64,000 nucleotides of DNA from contig NC_088775.1 of NCBI RefSeq assembly GCF_954871325.1, positions 92,708,334-92,772,333 on the forward strand. The letters run 5' to 3'. The notes beneath the pieces are model-generated. The model saw only the letters and a list, made by a program, of their open reading frames with translations. It searched no databases and was not told the DNA's origin. The translations under genes were made by a program, and so were the position numbers. Of the stretch, positions 12,592-24,660 are shown in pieces. Numbering within the stretch: the first letter of the stretch is position 1; each line of letters opens with the position of its first letter. Origin of the DNA: Gordionus sp. m RMFG-2023. Lineage: Eukaryota > Nematomorpha > Gordioida > Chordodea > Parachordodidae.

Positions 12592-12949
12592 TTCTTTCAA
12601 TTAAATTGCGATGTTCGCCCAATGTATCTTCCTCTTAAATGTCGGTAAATTCCCTAACCTTGACCATCTCTATTGTGTCTTAGAGTCAAGCTTTTAGCCT
12701 AAAAAATTGAATTTAAGCTTCTAAGTTGAGTGTCTCAACTTGAAGATTGATTAGAATATTTCTGGATAAGGATGTCTACGCTGTTTTAACAACACTAGTT
12801 CTCCCAATGTATCTTCCCCTAAAATTTTATATGATTTTTTTTATTTATTTACAAACCAAAGTATTATATAAAATTATCATTTTTTTAAAAAAAAAATAAA
12901 TAAATAATAAAGACATTTTTCTATTTTTTGATTGCCATGGTGTCATTGG

Positions 12950-13011
12950 GACACGTCGAAAGTAAGTATGATTGCTGCACGCCTCGGAAAAATTCTGAAA
13001 ACGTAAAAATA
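12950..13011 (+). other. Short exon-like stretch (decayed), paired with 39680
   Basis: GCCATGG opens a short frame reading MVSLGHVES then YDCCT. The duplicate at 39680-39736 reads MVTLRHVESQYDCCT and is followed there by AAAAG/GTAAAA, which could be a splice donor. I do not recognise the peptide. The strong start context and the conserved Cys pair in two diverged copies make it worth recording, but it may only be repeat sequence. Confidence 0.25.
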
Positions 13012-13155
13012 TATTTATTTACTTTTTTGTGTTAAACCAAAATTTAATATTTCCTTCTTTCAAAAGTATACAATAAATTAATTATTAACCGAACAATTTA
13101 CTCTCTTAAAAAAATTTGACTATTCACCAAATGACATATTAATAATAATAACCTC

Positions 13156-13438
13156 TAGACTGACGAAGTCATTCATAATAGGGCATTTAAAGGTGTCGGT
13201 TGAAATGCAAATCAGCTGGAGCCGCCATTTTGTAACCCATAATTATTCAAATTGATTTCCTTTGCTTTCTTACTATCTTCTAAGGATCAATCAATTCTTT
13301 AATAAAGTTTGCGTCAGGACATAGAAATAAATTGGCGCTATCGTTAAAAAAAATTTTCAACAATGATATGGGCAACCAAAAATGGCGTCCCCAGCTGTTT
13401 TCTATCGATGTACACTTTTAATAAATGCATCGCCAGTC
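13156..13438. mobile_element. MITE family B copy (TA-flanked palindrome)
   Basis: Left arm TAGACTGACGA...AATGCAAATCAGCTGG then GCCGCCATTTTG; right arm AATGGCGTCCCCAGCTG...ATCGCCAGTC, its near inverse. Outer ends begin (TA)GACTGACGA, which suggests a Tc1/mariner-type TA target. Copies also lie at 39885, 45640 and 56774. Confidence 0.75.
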
Positions 13439-13814
13439 TTGCTATTTTCATAGAATATGATTCGAGCAATTTTCTCCTACACTCCACTCTACCCCTCATC
13501 TCTTCAAACAGATAAATATAGTATGTCAATATATAAACTAAATGAAAATAAGTCAAAAAGTTAAATAATTTTTTTGTAAATAATTAGAAGCAAGCTTTTG
13601 ATTAAACTCTTTTTAGGGACATTTTGTAAATATCCGTAACATAGACCTGCGGACCAAGACCTAAAGCCCGCTAAGGTCAACCCCAACCGGGTATGTGGCC
13701 CAGGTCTTTTTTTTAAATAAATCCGGGGCAAAACGGAATACTGCAAATCTCCTCCTATTATCGAATATATGTTAGCTACATTGTGTTGTATATTTTTTTT
13801 TATTCAAATTTAAA

Positions 13815-14110
13815 TCGTTTTTTGGCGTTTTGTTTAAATTTTTAAAAATCTAACGGAAATGTATGCCGCCATGATAGGTATTCCAAACATGATGAAGTGT
13901 ATTTCCGGTTAAAAATCTGATTTTTTTTTTTAAATTTAAAAAAAAAACGCGACCAAAAAAATGATTTTAAAGCTGAAATAAAATAACACATTGACGCTCT
14001 AACGTGATGTCGTATGGGGATTCGGAATCTCTTGGATTTTAAAAAATTTTAAAATCCCATATAACCGGAAATGTATTCTAGCATGTGCAGTATTTGCACC
14101 CTAGAAATTT
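13815..14110. mobile_element. MITE family C copy (decayed)
   Basis: Contains the inverted words ATTCCAAACATGATG / TTTCCGGTTAAAA and AACGCGACCAAAAAA, then ACACATTGACGCTCTAACG, matching one arm of the well preserved copy at 17133-17510, plus a second decayed arm near 14060. Confidence 0.6.
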
Positions 14111-14433
14111 GAGCCAATTTTGCAACGAACTTTAGAAACTACCTCTAATTTATATTAATTTTTATATAAATTAAAAAAATACTGAATTATAATTATAAAA
14201 ATTGTTATTTTATCACATTCATTTAAAAACCCTTTGTATTTTCATATTTCATATTTAAAATTACAAAAATGATAAAATAAAATTAAATTAAATTAAAAAC
14301 CTTTATATAGATTAATATTGATTGATTTTATTTAGCTGAAAAAACGAATCCCCTAAAATGTCCCATTAATTTTTTTAAAATTTATTTATGTAGCCCGGGC
14401 TAAGCTAAAATCTCTAACCAGACCTGAAAAAAT

Positions 14434-14775
14434 GAAGGAAGAAGGAAGGAAGGAAGGAAGGAAGGAAGGAAGGAAGGAAGGAAGGAAGGAAGGAAGGAAG
14501 GAAGGAAGGAAGGAAGGAAGGAAGGAAGGAAGGAAGGAAGGAAGGAAGGAAGGAAGGAAGGAAGGAAGGAAGGAAGGAAGGAAGGAAGGAAGGAAGGAAG
14601 GAAGGAAGGAAGGAAGGAAGGAAGGAAGGAAGGAAGGAAGGAAGGAAAGGAAGGAAAGGAAGGAAGGAAAGGAAGGAAAGGAAGGAAGGAAGGAAGGAAG
14701 GAAGGAAAGGAAAGGAAAGGAAGGAAAGGAAGGAAAGGAAAGGAAAGGAAAGGAAAGGAAGAAAGAAAGAAAAAA
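14434..14775. repeat. (AAGG)n microsatellite, about 340 bp, with AAAGG and AAAG variants
   Basis: Nearly perfect GAAG repeats for about 210 bp pass into mixed AAAGG/AAGG and then AAAG units. Open frames through this array on both strands are low-complexity artefacts. It abuts the 3' side of an RTE LINE fragment. Confidence 0.97.
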
Positions 14776-14793
14776 ACACAAACAAACAAACAA

Positions 14794-15165
14794 TTCTCTT
14801 TTATCTAATTTATACTTTCTTCATTTTGGCTCTAACTCAATAGCCCCATTGAAGTTTTTGGCCTTCCTCTTTTACGTTTGCCCATCACTTCCAAACTCTC
14901 AACCTTATTTCCTATATAGTTCACATAGGTCTTCTCATTGCGTTGCCCGACCACTTAAGTCTGTTTACCATTATCTTAGTCTTAATGGGCACTACTACCT
15001 TTAAACTTCCTAGTATTCTTGTACTGCGCACTTTATCCTTTCATGTAACCCCAGCAATCATCCTCAGCATTCTCATCTCCAGAGTTTGTAGACTTCTCTC
15101 GTCTGATACTTTGGTTGGCCATGTTTCCGAACTATATAAGAATAGTTGGTTGTACTATGGAAAAA
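14794..15165 (-). pseudogene. 5'-truncated RTE LINE fragment (3' end of ORF)
   Basis: About 370 bp closely matching 53,229-53,590, the region encoding the C-terminus of the LINE at 53-56 kb (RLRWYGH and GKRKRGRPK equivalents on the minus strand). Small indels destroy the frame. The last 60 bp of the LINE 3' end are missing and an AAGG array follows instead. 5' truncation is the normal result of incomplete target-primed reverse transcription. Confidence 0.85.
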
Positions 15166-15224
15166 ATAATAATCTTTATAAAAAAAAAAAATAGCTTAAA
15201 TAATTAATATTTAAAAAAAAACAC

Positions 15225-15478
15225 AAACGGAAGTCATGGCTGAGCAAAGGATTTATAAATTCCTCCAATCAATAAAAAAAAAGTAAATAATTCCTTCCAC
15301 AAGTTCCAAGTAATTTACGCGCATGCGATTTACCTTTATCGATGACCCTATTTCTTTTTTAGATGATTTGACGAAATTATGATATTTTTTTTAAAAAGTT
15401 ATATATTCATCCAATAGAATTCCTTTTACAAGTTCCAAAATAATTTTCACGCATGCGTTTTACCTTTTATCGATGACC
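15225..15478. repeat. Part of the 10-kb duplication (partner 40968-41175)
   Basis: ACGGAAGTC(A/G)TGGCTGAGC, AAGGATTTATAAATTC, TTCCACAAGTTCC and ATGATTTGA..AAATTATGATA recur in order at 40968-41175. This is one of the anchors linking 11.5-22.3 kb to 38.6-49.6 kb. Confidence 0.75.
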
Positions 15479-15695
15479 AGAAACTCAATATTTTATGAGG
15501 AAAATAATTATGGCAGGTCTTAAGATTTTGCTCATAGATGGCACAAAGGTTTGAACATCTGTTAACAAAATCTCGGGGCTTAAAACAATATTTTTTCTGG
15601 CTAAAAATATTGAGTTTGCCGGTTTTTAAAAACCGGGTCTAATCGAGCCGGTCCGGTTTTTAAAAACCGGGTCTAATCGAGCCGGTTAACAACAT
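15479..15695. mobile_element. MITE family A copy with duplicated right end
   Basis: Has AACTCAATATTTTATG...CTGGCTAAAAATATTGAGTT. The right terminal word CCGGGTCTAATCGAGCCGG is present twice in tandem (about 31-bp unit) before AACAACA. The left outer end is missing. Confidence 0.65.
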
Positions 15696-16479
15696 TAACC
15701 ATGACTTTCTTTTTATTTCAAAATTTTTTTTTAGGCTGCATTCAAAGTGGAGACGGACCCGTTTTTTTTTACATCCGTTACGTCAAACGTCAATCTCATT
15801 AAAAACCATATATATATATTGATTTTCATTTTTATAAAAATTTATAAGTATAAACGTTATAACGCTCTATAAAAAGTCAAAATTTGCCGGGTTTTTAAGT
15901 TAGGAAGGTATCGAAACGGACTCACTTTGAACATATATTTATCATTTTTAATGAGATAGACATTTGACGGAACGGGTGTAAATAACGTATCCGTCTCCTC
16001 TTTGAATGCAGCCTTAATAAGATCTAATTTTTAAAGTTTAGTTGCAAAAAAAAAAATTAATATTTCTTATTAAAAATGTTTCCTTTGAAAAATGAAAATC
16101 TGTTTCTAAAGAATGGTTTTTTAAAAAAAAAAGATGGCGGTGGCAGGAGGGGGGGGGGTCTAAGAAGGAATAAAATAATGTTGTGTTTAGATATTTTTTT
16201 GCTCTCATAATGTTAAAGTTTCTGGTTTGGGAACAAAGAAAACCAATATATGTTCTAATGAATCATTACATTCTTTTTATTTTGATTTACGATTGCGCAT
16301 TATATTTAAATATCCCCCCCCCCCCCACTAACATTCAATTCCAATAATAGTTATAGATTTTTTATTCCACAAAACAAAATTATTTAGTTTTTTAAAAAAT
16401 GAATATATTAATATCTATTTTCGAACTTATATGATATATATATTATATATTTTTATCGATTAAAAAAAATATTCCTAAT

Positions 16480-16600
16480 ATAGTATACCATGCAATGGAA
16501 TTGTATAAGGGGGATGGAATACTATGGAGCCAGCGACGATCATGAATTCAATATGATATTCGGTAAATCCGTTCACTGACCATCACAATATCCCAATAAT
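16480..16600. repeat. Part of the 10-kb duplication (partner 41945-42060)
   Basis: TGCAATGGA, GGAGCCAG, GATATTCGGTAAA and CTGACC occur in the same order and spacing in both places. Confidence 0.7.
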
Positions 16601-16852
16601 CATAAAAACAAAAATATATATTATTTGAAACACCAAAAAATTGCCCCATCATTATTATTGTATAATTTAAAATTAATACTTAAAAAAAAAATCTCACAAG
16701 ACAGACCATTATATATTTTGTACTTAAATAGGCAAATTTTATAATTGTAATTATAAAATGGTATTGGTAAAAATTAAATAATAACATGGCGTTAGAAAAA
16801 GGGTGAACCTTAGTTTGTTTCTATCGATTTTTTCTACCGGATAATAAATGGA

Positions 16853-17053
16853 AGTGTTGTTAAACGACTCGCTTTGAGCCGGATATTTTGGCCAGAAAAA
16901 TATTGCCCTTAGCTATGACATTTCGCCAATAGATGTCAAGACCTTAGTTCCTTCTACGAGTAAAATCTTCGGGCTTGCATAATATTATTCTGGATGAAAC
17001 ATTGGGTTGGCGGTTTTTGAAAATCGACTCAAACCGACCCGTTTAACAGCACC
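16853..17053. mobile_element. MITE family A, both ends present
   Basis: Starts AGTGTTGTTAAACGACTCG and ends CGACCCGTTTAACAGCACC, near-perfect inverse ends. Internal GGATATTTTGGCCAGAAAAA mirrors the right arm. Confidence 0.75.
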
Positions 17054-17132
17054 AATAGAGGGGAGTTAAAGTTTATTTTTTAAAGTAATTTTTTTTAATA
17101 ATGATAAACAGAAAATTTAAATTTATAAATAT

Positions 17133-17510
17133 ATGTGTTAGCGTCAATGTGTGCGTTTTTTTTTCCCGGCAAATAGTTTTTTGAGCGCCATTTTTTTGAA
17201 ATTTAAAATTTTGATTTTTTTTACCGGGAAGTGTGTTCCAGCATGTTTAGAATACGTGCCTAACCCTAACTCTAGAGGTCACGTATAAATATATATAAAA
17301 AAAATAACGGAAGAATTTTAGATAAAATTATATCTTCTTCGGGCGAAGGTGTCTGAAATTTATAGGGTGGGCATTCTAAACATGACGGTACACATGTTCG
17401 GTAAAATGATATTTTTAAATTTTTAAATTTAAAAAAAACGCGCTCAAAAAATTGAATTTAGAGTTAGAATAACACTTTGCCGGGAAAAAAACACATCGAC
17501 GCTAACATAA
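17133..17510. mobile_element. MITE family C, full palindromic copy
   Basis: About 380 bp with arms of about 150 bp: left TGTTAGCGTC...TTTCCCGGCAAA...TTTTTTGAGCGC...ACCGGGAAGTG...AGCATGTTTAGAAT, right its near inverse ending CGACGCTAACAT. Other whole or half copies lie at 13815, 31315, 48065 and 56610. No coding potential. The superfamily is not determined from the ends. Confidence 0.75.
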
Positions 17511-18085
17511 ATACGTATAATTATTTAACAGATTGGGTTAAATATAATTATTAAATTTGTGTTATACTTATTTTTAATTATATTGTTTTATCAGAACTCC
17601 AATCATTAGTACTAAGTTAATTCATTAGATTTCTAACAAAGCAAATAATTTAATTTATTTGTATTCTCTTTTTTTTTGGTTATTCGATATTCATTCCTGA
17701 CTGGTACACGCATCAATTACTTTATCATTTCTATGAATACTACGAATCATCAAAATTTTTCGTTTAACATGTATAGATACATAAAATAAAATCTAAATAA
17801 TATTAGGTCCGAATAGTTCAATTAGGTTTTTATATTGTAGTTTAAGGTTCGATCTTTGAAACCTTGTAAAAAAAATAATTGGTTATAACTCTTATAAAGA
17901 AAAAGATATATAAATTGTTAAGGAATTTTTCGAAACTCGTAAAGCCAGCATTTAAAAAATATTATTAATTAATTTTTTTGGGGGATTTAAAATGTTTAAT
18001 ATTACTATATTAATAAACAATATATATATTTTTTTTTATAAAAATATTTTTATATAATATAATTTTGAATATCAAAATAAAATGT

Positions 18086-18385
18086 TATAAAGAATTGAAA
18101 GACGATGTATATGGAAATTTAGTTACAGGACCGTTGATGATGATTTATCATAGGCACGATGAAAAAATGGTAGCAGTGAACATTCATGGATTATTACCTC
18201 GTAAAGTTATTTGTATAAAATAATATTTCCACATTTTAAACGAAACACAAAAATAAAACAAATTAATTTGTCATATACATATAGAAATTCAGCCCGTGGA
18301 TTCATTCTAGATAAGAGTGAAATGCGAATCAAGTTTCCTGAAATAAAAATACACTTAATTTTTTTTTGTTTATTATTGATTAGAA
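18086..18385 (+). pseudogene. Decayed protein-coding relic, copy 1 of 3
   Basis: A frame begins YKELKDDVYGNLV and continues MMIYHRHDE to GLLPRKV. A shifted frame further on gives KIKQINLSY and EMRIKFPEIKIHL. The copies at 43175 and 43637 share YKE(L/V), IYY/IYH, LPSK, IYKNI, KQINLTY and FPELKIN. Similarity at the protein level across frames broken in different places indicates a once-coding sequence. I do not recognise the family. An intron boundary just upstream is possible but unproven. Confidence 0.4.
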
Positions 18386-18819
18386 ACGTAAAATATTTTT
18401 TGATTATTTGTGGTGGGCATCACCCCCCCCCAACTTGTCAAGCGCCTAAGCAGGAATTAGCTGTGTGGGGGGGGGGGGGTGGTGGTAGTATAGTTTTTCT
18501 TAGATAATATTATTTGTCAAAATATCTTAAATTTCATATTATTTTTTTTATCAGGACTTGTAAATTATAGAAATTAAACATATATATATATATCTTGAAC
18601 TTAGCCGGGGTCAAACAAAAAAAAACATATCTTGCAATGTGCTCCATTATCTTTAAGAATAGAGTATGCAAGCTTTTAACATCTTAGGTGATATAGACTA
18701 AGAGACAACTTATACTTTATTTAGAACTAGACGCTGGTACAACAATACAGTTTTTTCCATAAATATTTCCTCTTTTATTTTTTTTTTAGATTTCAAGCAA
18801 AATATTAAATAATAATAAT

Positions 18820-18966
18820 CAGAGTTGTTAAAGTATCTAGATATAAAAATGTGGTATCTTATCTGTATCTAGATAGATTTTTGATTTAAATATCTGTATA
18901 TAGATATTATTCTAGAAGATGTATCTGTATCTAGATCCATTTATTAGGTATCTTTTAACAACTCTG
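18820..18966. mobile_element. hAT MITE, 147 bp, perfect 8-bp target duplication
   Basis: Ends CAGAGTTGTTAAAG and CTTTTAACAACTCTG are exact inverses over about 14 bases. ATAATAAT stands at both 18812-18819 and 18967-18974. The interior repeats TATCTAGAT/ATCTGTATCTAG words. Terminal CAGAGTTG and 8-bp duplications are diagnostic of hAT. Sister copy at 42608. Confidence 0.93.
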
Positions 18967-19859
18967 ATAATAATCAAATCTTTAACGCCCAATATATATA
19001 TATATATATATTGTCCTCTTAACTAAATATTAAAAATTGTATACTAAACTATAACAATCACGTGGGTTCATTTTTAATCTATTCCTCCATTTCATTTTGA
19101 ATTTCTCTCGTCCCGTGACACAAGTCACTACCATCTGATAAAATAGCTGTTTCGAAAATTTTAACATTCTATTAGCCACAAAATAGTTTGTGATTGACAA
19201 TCATTGAGTGGTAGAATATAAATCTATTATTATTATTAAATAAAATACTTCAAATCATACCTTTAAAACCTTTTTAAGAAGTATTTCTTCTAGGCTAATA
19301 TCATCTTTGTCCAAAATATTGGCTATATTGATCATCTATTCTTCCATTTACCCCAATTAGTAGACATAGAATGATATGTTTAGGCTGTTATTAAATTGTG
19401 AAAAAATTGGTTATACTATCAAATAGGCTGAGTATACATGATCAAAAAAGGGGCTTAAACTTCTGTATTGAGTTAATTCGCGAGTGATTATCCTAAACCG
19501 CCTGGGCTTTGTGAGGCTCTACACACGGATTCCATTTAACTAGTTAAATATACGCGACTCCGGGTAAGACAGTATACCCGGATATCTAGAATTTTTTATA
19601 TTACGGATATAAATCCAAGTAAGATTTTTGCGCAATCATTCATGCCCATTCTCTTAGTCAAATTTTCTAAATGATGCAGCCAGAATGAGGTACAGTTTGC
19701 AGCAGTTAATATTTCCTTACTAGTTAGTACATATATATGCTTCTTTCAATCCAGTCAAACGCGTTAGTTAATATTTCAAAAATAAATATTACAAATTGAA
19801 AGCCTAAACCTTAGAGTAATACTAGACGGGTAACCCAATCAGATTCTGTTAAACAAATC

Positions 19860-21330
19860 ACATGACTTGACGAAGAATTGGTTAACGATAAATTTCTTCG
19901 CTGTCCCTTACAATAACACAAAACAAAAGATTATTATAGTAAACTGATTGGAAGTTCTAAAAGATTTTTCATCCGTCATAATTGATGCAATCAGAAATTT
20001 CCTAAATAAATCTATAAAAATCCTTGGAAGAGATGAAGTTTACTCAATGCTGATAAAAGTTAAAACATTGGCAGAGACGCCATAATTCAGCACTAATTAC
20101 CCAATTATTTATATCACCTTTGTATTCTTTGTAGTTAGAGTCACACAAAAAAAGCACCCTTAATTAAATGAAAAGAGGAAAAAAAATTGTATTGCACTCC
20201 TTCTCTTTATGGCTTCTTAGCCTCCCCTACCTTTATGTAATCACTTGTTTATTCGTATTACTTCCATGTGAACCATCTTAAGACATATCTCTCTACAGTT
20301 CTCATTTAGAGAGAAAACAATGTAAACTCCGTACACTCTAGTGAACACTTTGAGAATCGTACTTAGAGAGCTGAAGTGCTTTTTATTAATTAATCAATTT
20401 GGTTTCTACATATCGCTAAGTATCACTCTACAATAGTAAAAGCCTGCTCTTCTTATGGAATCCACCATCTTTATTTTTTATATAAATTCAAATAATACCA
20501 GAATAAATCTTCTATATCTCATTACCTTCCATCCGACACACTTATTAGAGCCCTGCAAACTGTTTTTCACGGTCTGAGTCTGACCCTAGCTTCGAGGCTG
20601 GTGGAGCTTCGGATATCCCATGCTCTAACACACTTCTGCTATCAATGGAGGGAGATCTGATTTACTAATCTATTCCTTGCGTTTCTTCTATTTTTTGCCC
20701 ATATTTTTTAGATGAAGGCTGGGTGTCGAGTTATTTTGGTTAATGGTACATCCTTTTTTCCTTTTCGCTTATTAAAATTTATATATATATATTTATTATA
20801 TATAATTATAAAAAAAAAATATAGATAGGATATATATCAATCTTAAATTGAAAATGGATCGTGATGTCCCTAAAAGCGTTGTAGCGTAATATTTCACTTG
20901 ATTTATACTTAGAATTTTATTTAGAAAACTAAGCTACAAATTAAGATAAAAACGGCAAAATTTAGTGCATTATTCCTATCCTAATAGAGTTTTTTTTTAA
21001 AAAATTAGTTTCTTTATTTGAGTAAAATATGGAGCCAATATTTTGAAAGAATTACTATATATATATAGGGGAAGACTGGGATTAGTAGAACCGATTTTTT
21101 GGGTCAGTTATAACTCTTGCGTATTTTTCTTTGCCCATTGATGAGTGCTAATAAAAGCTACATTGAGGATAAAATTTTTGAAAAAATGACTTTCTAGTCT
21201 ATTTAATCTTAAAATGAAATTAAGTGGTTTGTTTTGCCCCCGGAGGTTTACCCGACCCCATGTCTCCTATATACATGTAAGAAAAATTAAATTTTAATTT
21301 GATAATATTAAATATAGTTTTTCGTAAAAG
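19860..21330. repeat. Part of the 10-kb duplication (partner 44680-46650)
   Basis: GTCCCTTACAATAACA, TTGTAGTTAG.GTCA, TCTTTA..GCTTCTTAGCC, CCGCTCTTCTTAT, ATAGATAGGATATATATC and TTTGAGTA..ATGGAGC-type stretches are shared in order. The partner carries an extra MITE B (45640-45985). A GC-rich hAT-like end (AGAGCCCTGCAAACTG) lies near 20548. Confidence 0.75.
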
Positions 21331-21339
21331 AAATAAATA

Positions 21340-22310
21340 ATAATGTCAACACCACTAGAGTGACATCTTCTCCTCTCTCCAATATATAAATTTTCGTTAC
21401 ATGACCACCATTAAATTGTATATTTACTTTTAAATAACATATGTTTTCTTTTTTAAAAAAATATTTATAAAAAAAAAATAGCGAAATTAAAAGACTGGCA
21501 GACGCGATGGACCCCGATAAAATTATCGATTTCCTGACATCAAAAGGGATCGAGTTAGTAGCACCCTTAGGATGCAGCAGCTTCAGATTTCCCCATCGCG
21601 CCTGTTAATAATTAAACATAGTTTTAAAATTATTGGGAGAAAATTTGAGTGTTCAATTTTTTTTTCTTCCTTCTATTAAAATTGGGAAATATTGGGAAAA
21701 ATTTTATATATATATATATATTAGAAAATTAAAATATAAAAATATTATATTATTTATACGTGATTCATGCTTTTGAGGAAATTATTTCAGTTCTAATAAA
21801 AATAATGCGATTTTTTTATTTTAAAGAATTCACTTTCACCTTTTTCTGGTTGTAAGAGGAGTGACGTTTCAATTATGACTTACATTTAGGATCAGCTGAT
21901 TACACTGATTATAGTATACCCATTCATTCTTCTACGCCTTTCAATGGCCGACTTCTTTGTAAAATACACTTTTGATGCTTTTATAATGTATGAATTAACA
22001 GTCCTAGATTAGTGACAATGTTTATATATAGTGTAATAAGACTCTCTCCTCTTCGTGTTATTCGTGCTATCCCTTTCATTTCTAATTTAAAAATTTTTGT
22101 ATCTTGATTTATTGGAACAAGTATCCTTAGCACCCAGCTGTCCCAAGTATGTCGGTGAATAGGGTTGACATTTCTAAGCTCGGATATTTATCTTGTTACA
22201 TATCTTTACATGTCAGTCATCGAAGTAAAACTTAATTACAGTACCTTATCAGGATTTAACCTGGGACCTTAAGTTTCCAAGCATACTCTTAAAATAATTT
22301 TTTAAATATA
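21340..22310. repeat. Duplicated block, copy 2 (see 7330)
   Basis: Begins AACACCACTAGAGTGACATC and includes a short frame reading MDPDKIIDFLTSKG near 21,507, which resembles MNADKIIEQL at 49,258 in copy 3. It ends with a SINE. The peptide similarity could mean the block derives from the 5' part of a coding transposon, unidentified. Confidence 0.6.
21831..22290 (-). mobile_element. tRNA-headed SINE with RTE tail plus a 180-bp extra module
   Basis: Shares the LINE 3' tail (CTTTCACC, TTCTGGTTGTAAG) at the low end and the LINE 5' part (TAGCACCCAGCTGTCCCAAG, GTCGGTGA, TTTACATGTCAGTCATCGAA) at the high end. The B-box region (CAGGATTTAACCTGGG) is worn and the A box is lost. Between tail and body lies about 180 bp (21,858-22,038) that is also found, inverted, at 28,040-28,222. 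Confidence 0.65.
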
Positions 22311-22915
22311 TTATAGGGGGAAGGGAAGATAATAGGAGATCGAGACTTCTAGAAGGGCTGCGGTCAGCTGATCGGACCGCCAAAATATTGTGCTACCCGT
22401 GTAGGACAATATGCGCCAATTATTTTTTACGGGCTTTCGGAATTTGGCAAACTTCTTTTAAGCTTAGGAATCAAAATTTAAGTCGTTTTTCTTTTAAAAA
22501 AAAATTATAACGGTCCGATCCGAAAAATATCTTAATAAAGTTTCACCATCCGGCTAACCTGAGCCAGTCAAGTTTTACTATCCCCCCCCCCTTTGAATAA
22601 AGAAAAAAAAAACATTTCTTTTCTTATTCCGATATATTTTTTATAAGAAAATTGGTGATTGGCTTCCATATTGAAAGTGACTTAAAATATTTATGATCCC
22701 TAATAATACGTAAGATAACTGGCTGGTGTAAAAAATAAATAAAAAGGCGAGGAGCTTAAATGACTAACTATTCGATACATTGCAGCATGTTAAACGGTTA
22801 GAATTATATTCAGAGACAATAGATCCTTAGGTATTATAGTATGAATTACATACTGCTCCGCGAGAGGTTAAAATCAGTGAAAATATGGTTAAAATTGAGC
22901 ATCGGCCTTAGCCGG

Positions 22916-23138
22916 GGTGTTGTTAAACGGATCGCTCTGAGCCGATGTCTTAAAAACGTTTCTAAAACTTAATAAATTTATCCAGAAAAATCGCCTAAAC
23001 CTCCAGATTTAGCTTCTAGATGTCTAAATTTTGTGTCATCTATGAACAAAATATTCGGGGCGTACTTAATAATTTTTTCCTGAATAAAATATTGAGTTTT
23101 AGCCGCTTTCAAAAAATTCGCTCAAATCGAGCCCTTCC
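22916..23138. mobile_element. MITE family A copy
   Basis: Starts GTGTTGTTAAACGGATCGC and carries TTTATCCAGAAAAA and the inverse TTTTTTCCTGAATAAAATATTGAG. The extreme right end is decayed. Confidence 0.65.
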
Positions 23139-24228
23139 TATAACCGCTATCCTGTCATTTGTCAGCATGAAGTGTATGTCCATCACCTTGATAAAATAGA
23201 ATTTTTAGGTGAATAGGTTATATACTAATTTTTTAAAATTCAATCAATCAATAATGTTCTGGTATTTAAACCCCCCCCCCCTCGGCAAAACTGAAAATAA
23301 ATATAATATTTTTATATTCATTATAATTGTGCTATTCAAGTCAAAAGGCTTTGTTAGAATTTAAGATATTTAACTACAAAATGTCATAAAAACACCATGC
23401 CAATAAATGTCAATTTATTTCTAATTAACTAGTTTTCTTCAATTTTGATTTTTTTTTACCTGTTTATCAAATAAAATATTCCCGCCAAAAATGGAAAGAT
23501 TAGGATGAAAATCAACCTTATTAATATGTGTGTCCTAAATATCAAAAATACAAATAAATAAATTTATTAATTTTTGAAGAAAAAAAAATGTTATTTTTTG
23601 TATATTATTTTGTTTTTTTAATATTTTTTTTCGTTTTTCTTTATTTTAATTTTTTTACAATTAAGTTTTTTTTAAAATATATTTAAGATAACAGACCTAA
23701 GTTGATGTCACGAAAAAATAAATCATCATTTTTCTGAGTGGCAGGTGTTGCTCAGAGAGACTAGAGTAATGTGGGCTTGAGGAAGCAACCACTCGGGCCA
23801 GGGTTAAGGTGGTTAAGATTAAAAGTGATTTGCTAGAAAAGAAGTAATAAGATAAATAAACTTGCGTAGCTTTCTTTTTTTTAACGAATATCGAAGAATT
23901 TTTATTCAGGATTTTGTCTCTTACTTTATTTTATTTCCACATAATTTATGACTAAAAATATTTGTCCCGGGGTTTTATAGTCGCGATGCGGCTTATAGTA
24001 ATAAATTTTCTATTTTTCCATTTTCTTAGAACACTTGAAGCTATTTAGCAATTTCTAGGAATAATTACATATTTTCGGTTCTATTGATGTTTCTTATCAG
24101 TTTGGAATAGATTTACTGCTTATGAGTTGTTGCATGTTATTTTATTACTTATATTTAAAATGTCAGTTATACTTAAATAATTATATTTAAAAGTTTAGTT
24201 ATATATCTTAAGGCAACAGAATATATAT
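23139..24228. other. AT-rich spacer, nothing recognised
   Basis: Contains an 11-base poly(C) run at 23,271-23,281. No protein-like frame or terminal repeats seen up to the MULE. Confidence 0.4.
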
Positions 24229-24237
24229 ATAAATACA

Positions 24238-24660
24238 GGTATCGCGTCATTACAGAGAAACCATTACAGAGAAAACATTTACAGAGAAACTTTTACAGAG
24301 AAAACAATTAAAGAGAATGTCGTTTAAATAGAATTTTTTTATAGAGAATTATTTAATAGAGAATGTATTTTACAGAGAAACTTTTACAGAGAAAACAATT
24401 AAAGAGAATGTCGTTTAAAGAGAATTTTTTTATAGAGAATTATTTTATAGAGAATGTAATTTACAGAGAAACTTTTACAGAGAAAACAATTAAAGAGAAT
24501 GTCGTTTAAAGAGAATTATTTTATAGAGAAAACTATTATAGAGAATTTTTTATGTTTAAAGAGAATTATTTTATAGAGAAAACTATTATAGAGAATTTTT
24601 TATAAAGAATATGATTATTTTATAGAGAAAACTATTATAGAGAATTTTTTATAAAGAATA
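24238..24660. repeat. Left array-type terminal inverted repeat of the MULE
   Basis: About 28 copies of a roughly 15-bp word ending in AGAGAA(A/T). A longer unit of about 100 bp (TTTTACAGAGAAAC, then AATTAAAGAGAATGTCG, then TATAGAGAATTATTT) is itself repeated 2-3 times. Such periodic ends could be clustered transposase binding sites; that is inference. Confidence 0.85.

Larger units (their letters stand above)
11700..13155. repeat. Start of the 10-kb co-linear duplication (partner 38.59-39.85 kb)
   Basis: Long similar stretches (a poly-C tract followed by TAATATTTTT, AAGGTTCTATCTACAATA, CGGAATTTATC with CGAAATTCGC) occur in the same order at 38590-39850. The first 400 bp also match 9590-9990. 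Indels and substitutions are frequent, so the copies are old. Confidence 0.75.

Noticed and set aside
14386-15004. Long open frames on both strands through the AAGG array
   Set aside because: They encode only repeated Lys-Glu-Gly-Arg or Phe-Leu-Pro-Ser words, the product of a four-base repeat without stops in any frame.
18211-18507. A 98-codon frame ending in a polyglycine tail
   Set aside because: The glycines come from a 13-base poly(G) run, and the first part overlaps a better explained relic in another frame.
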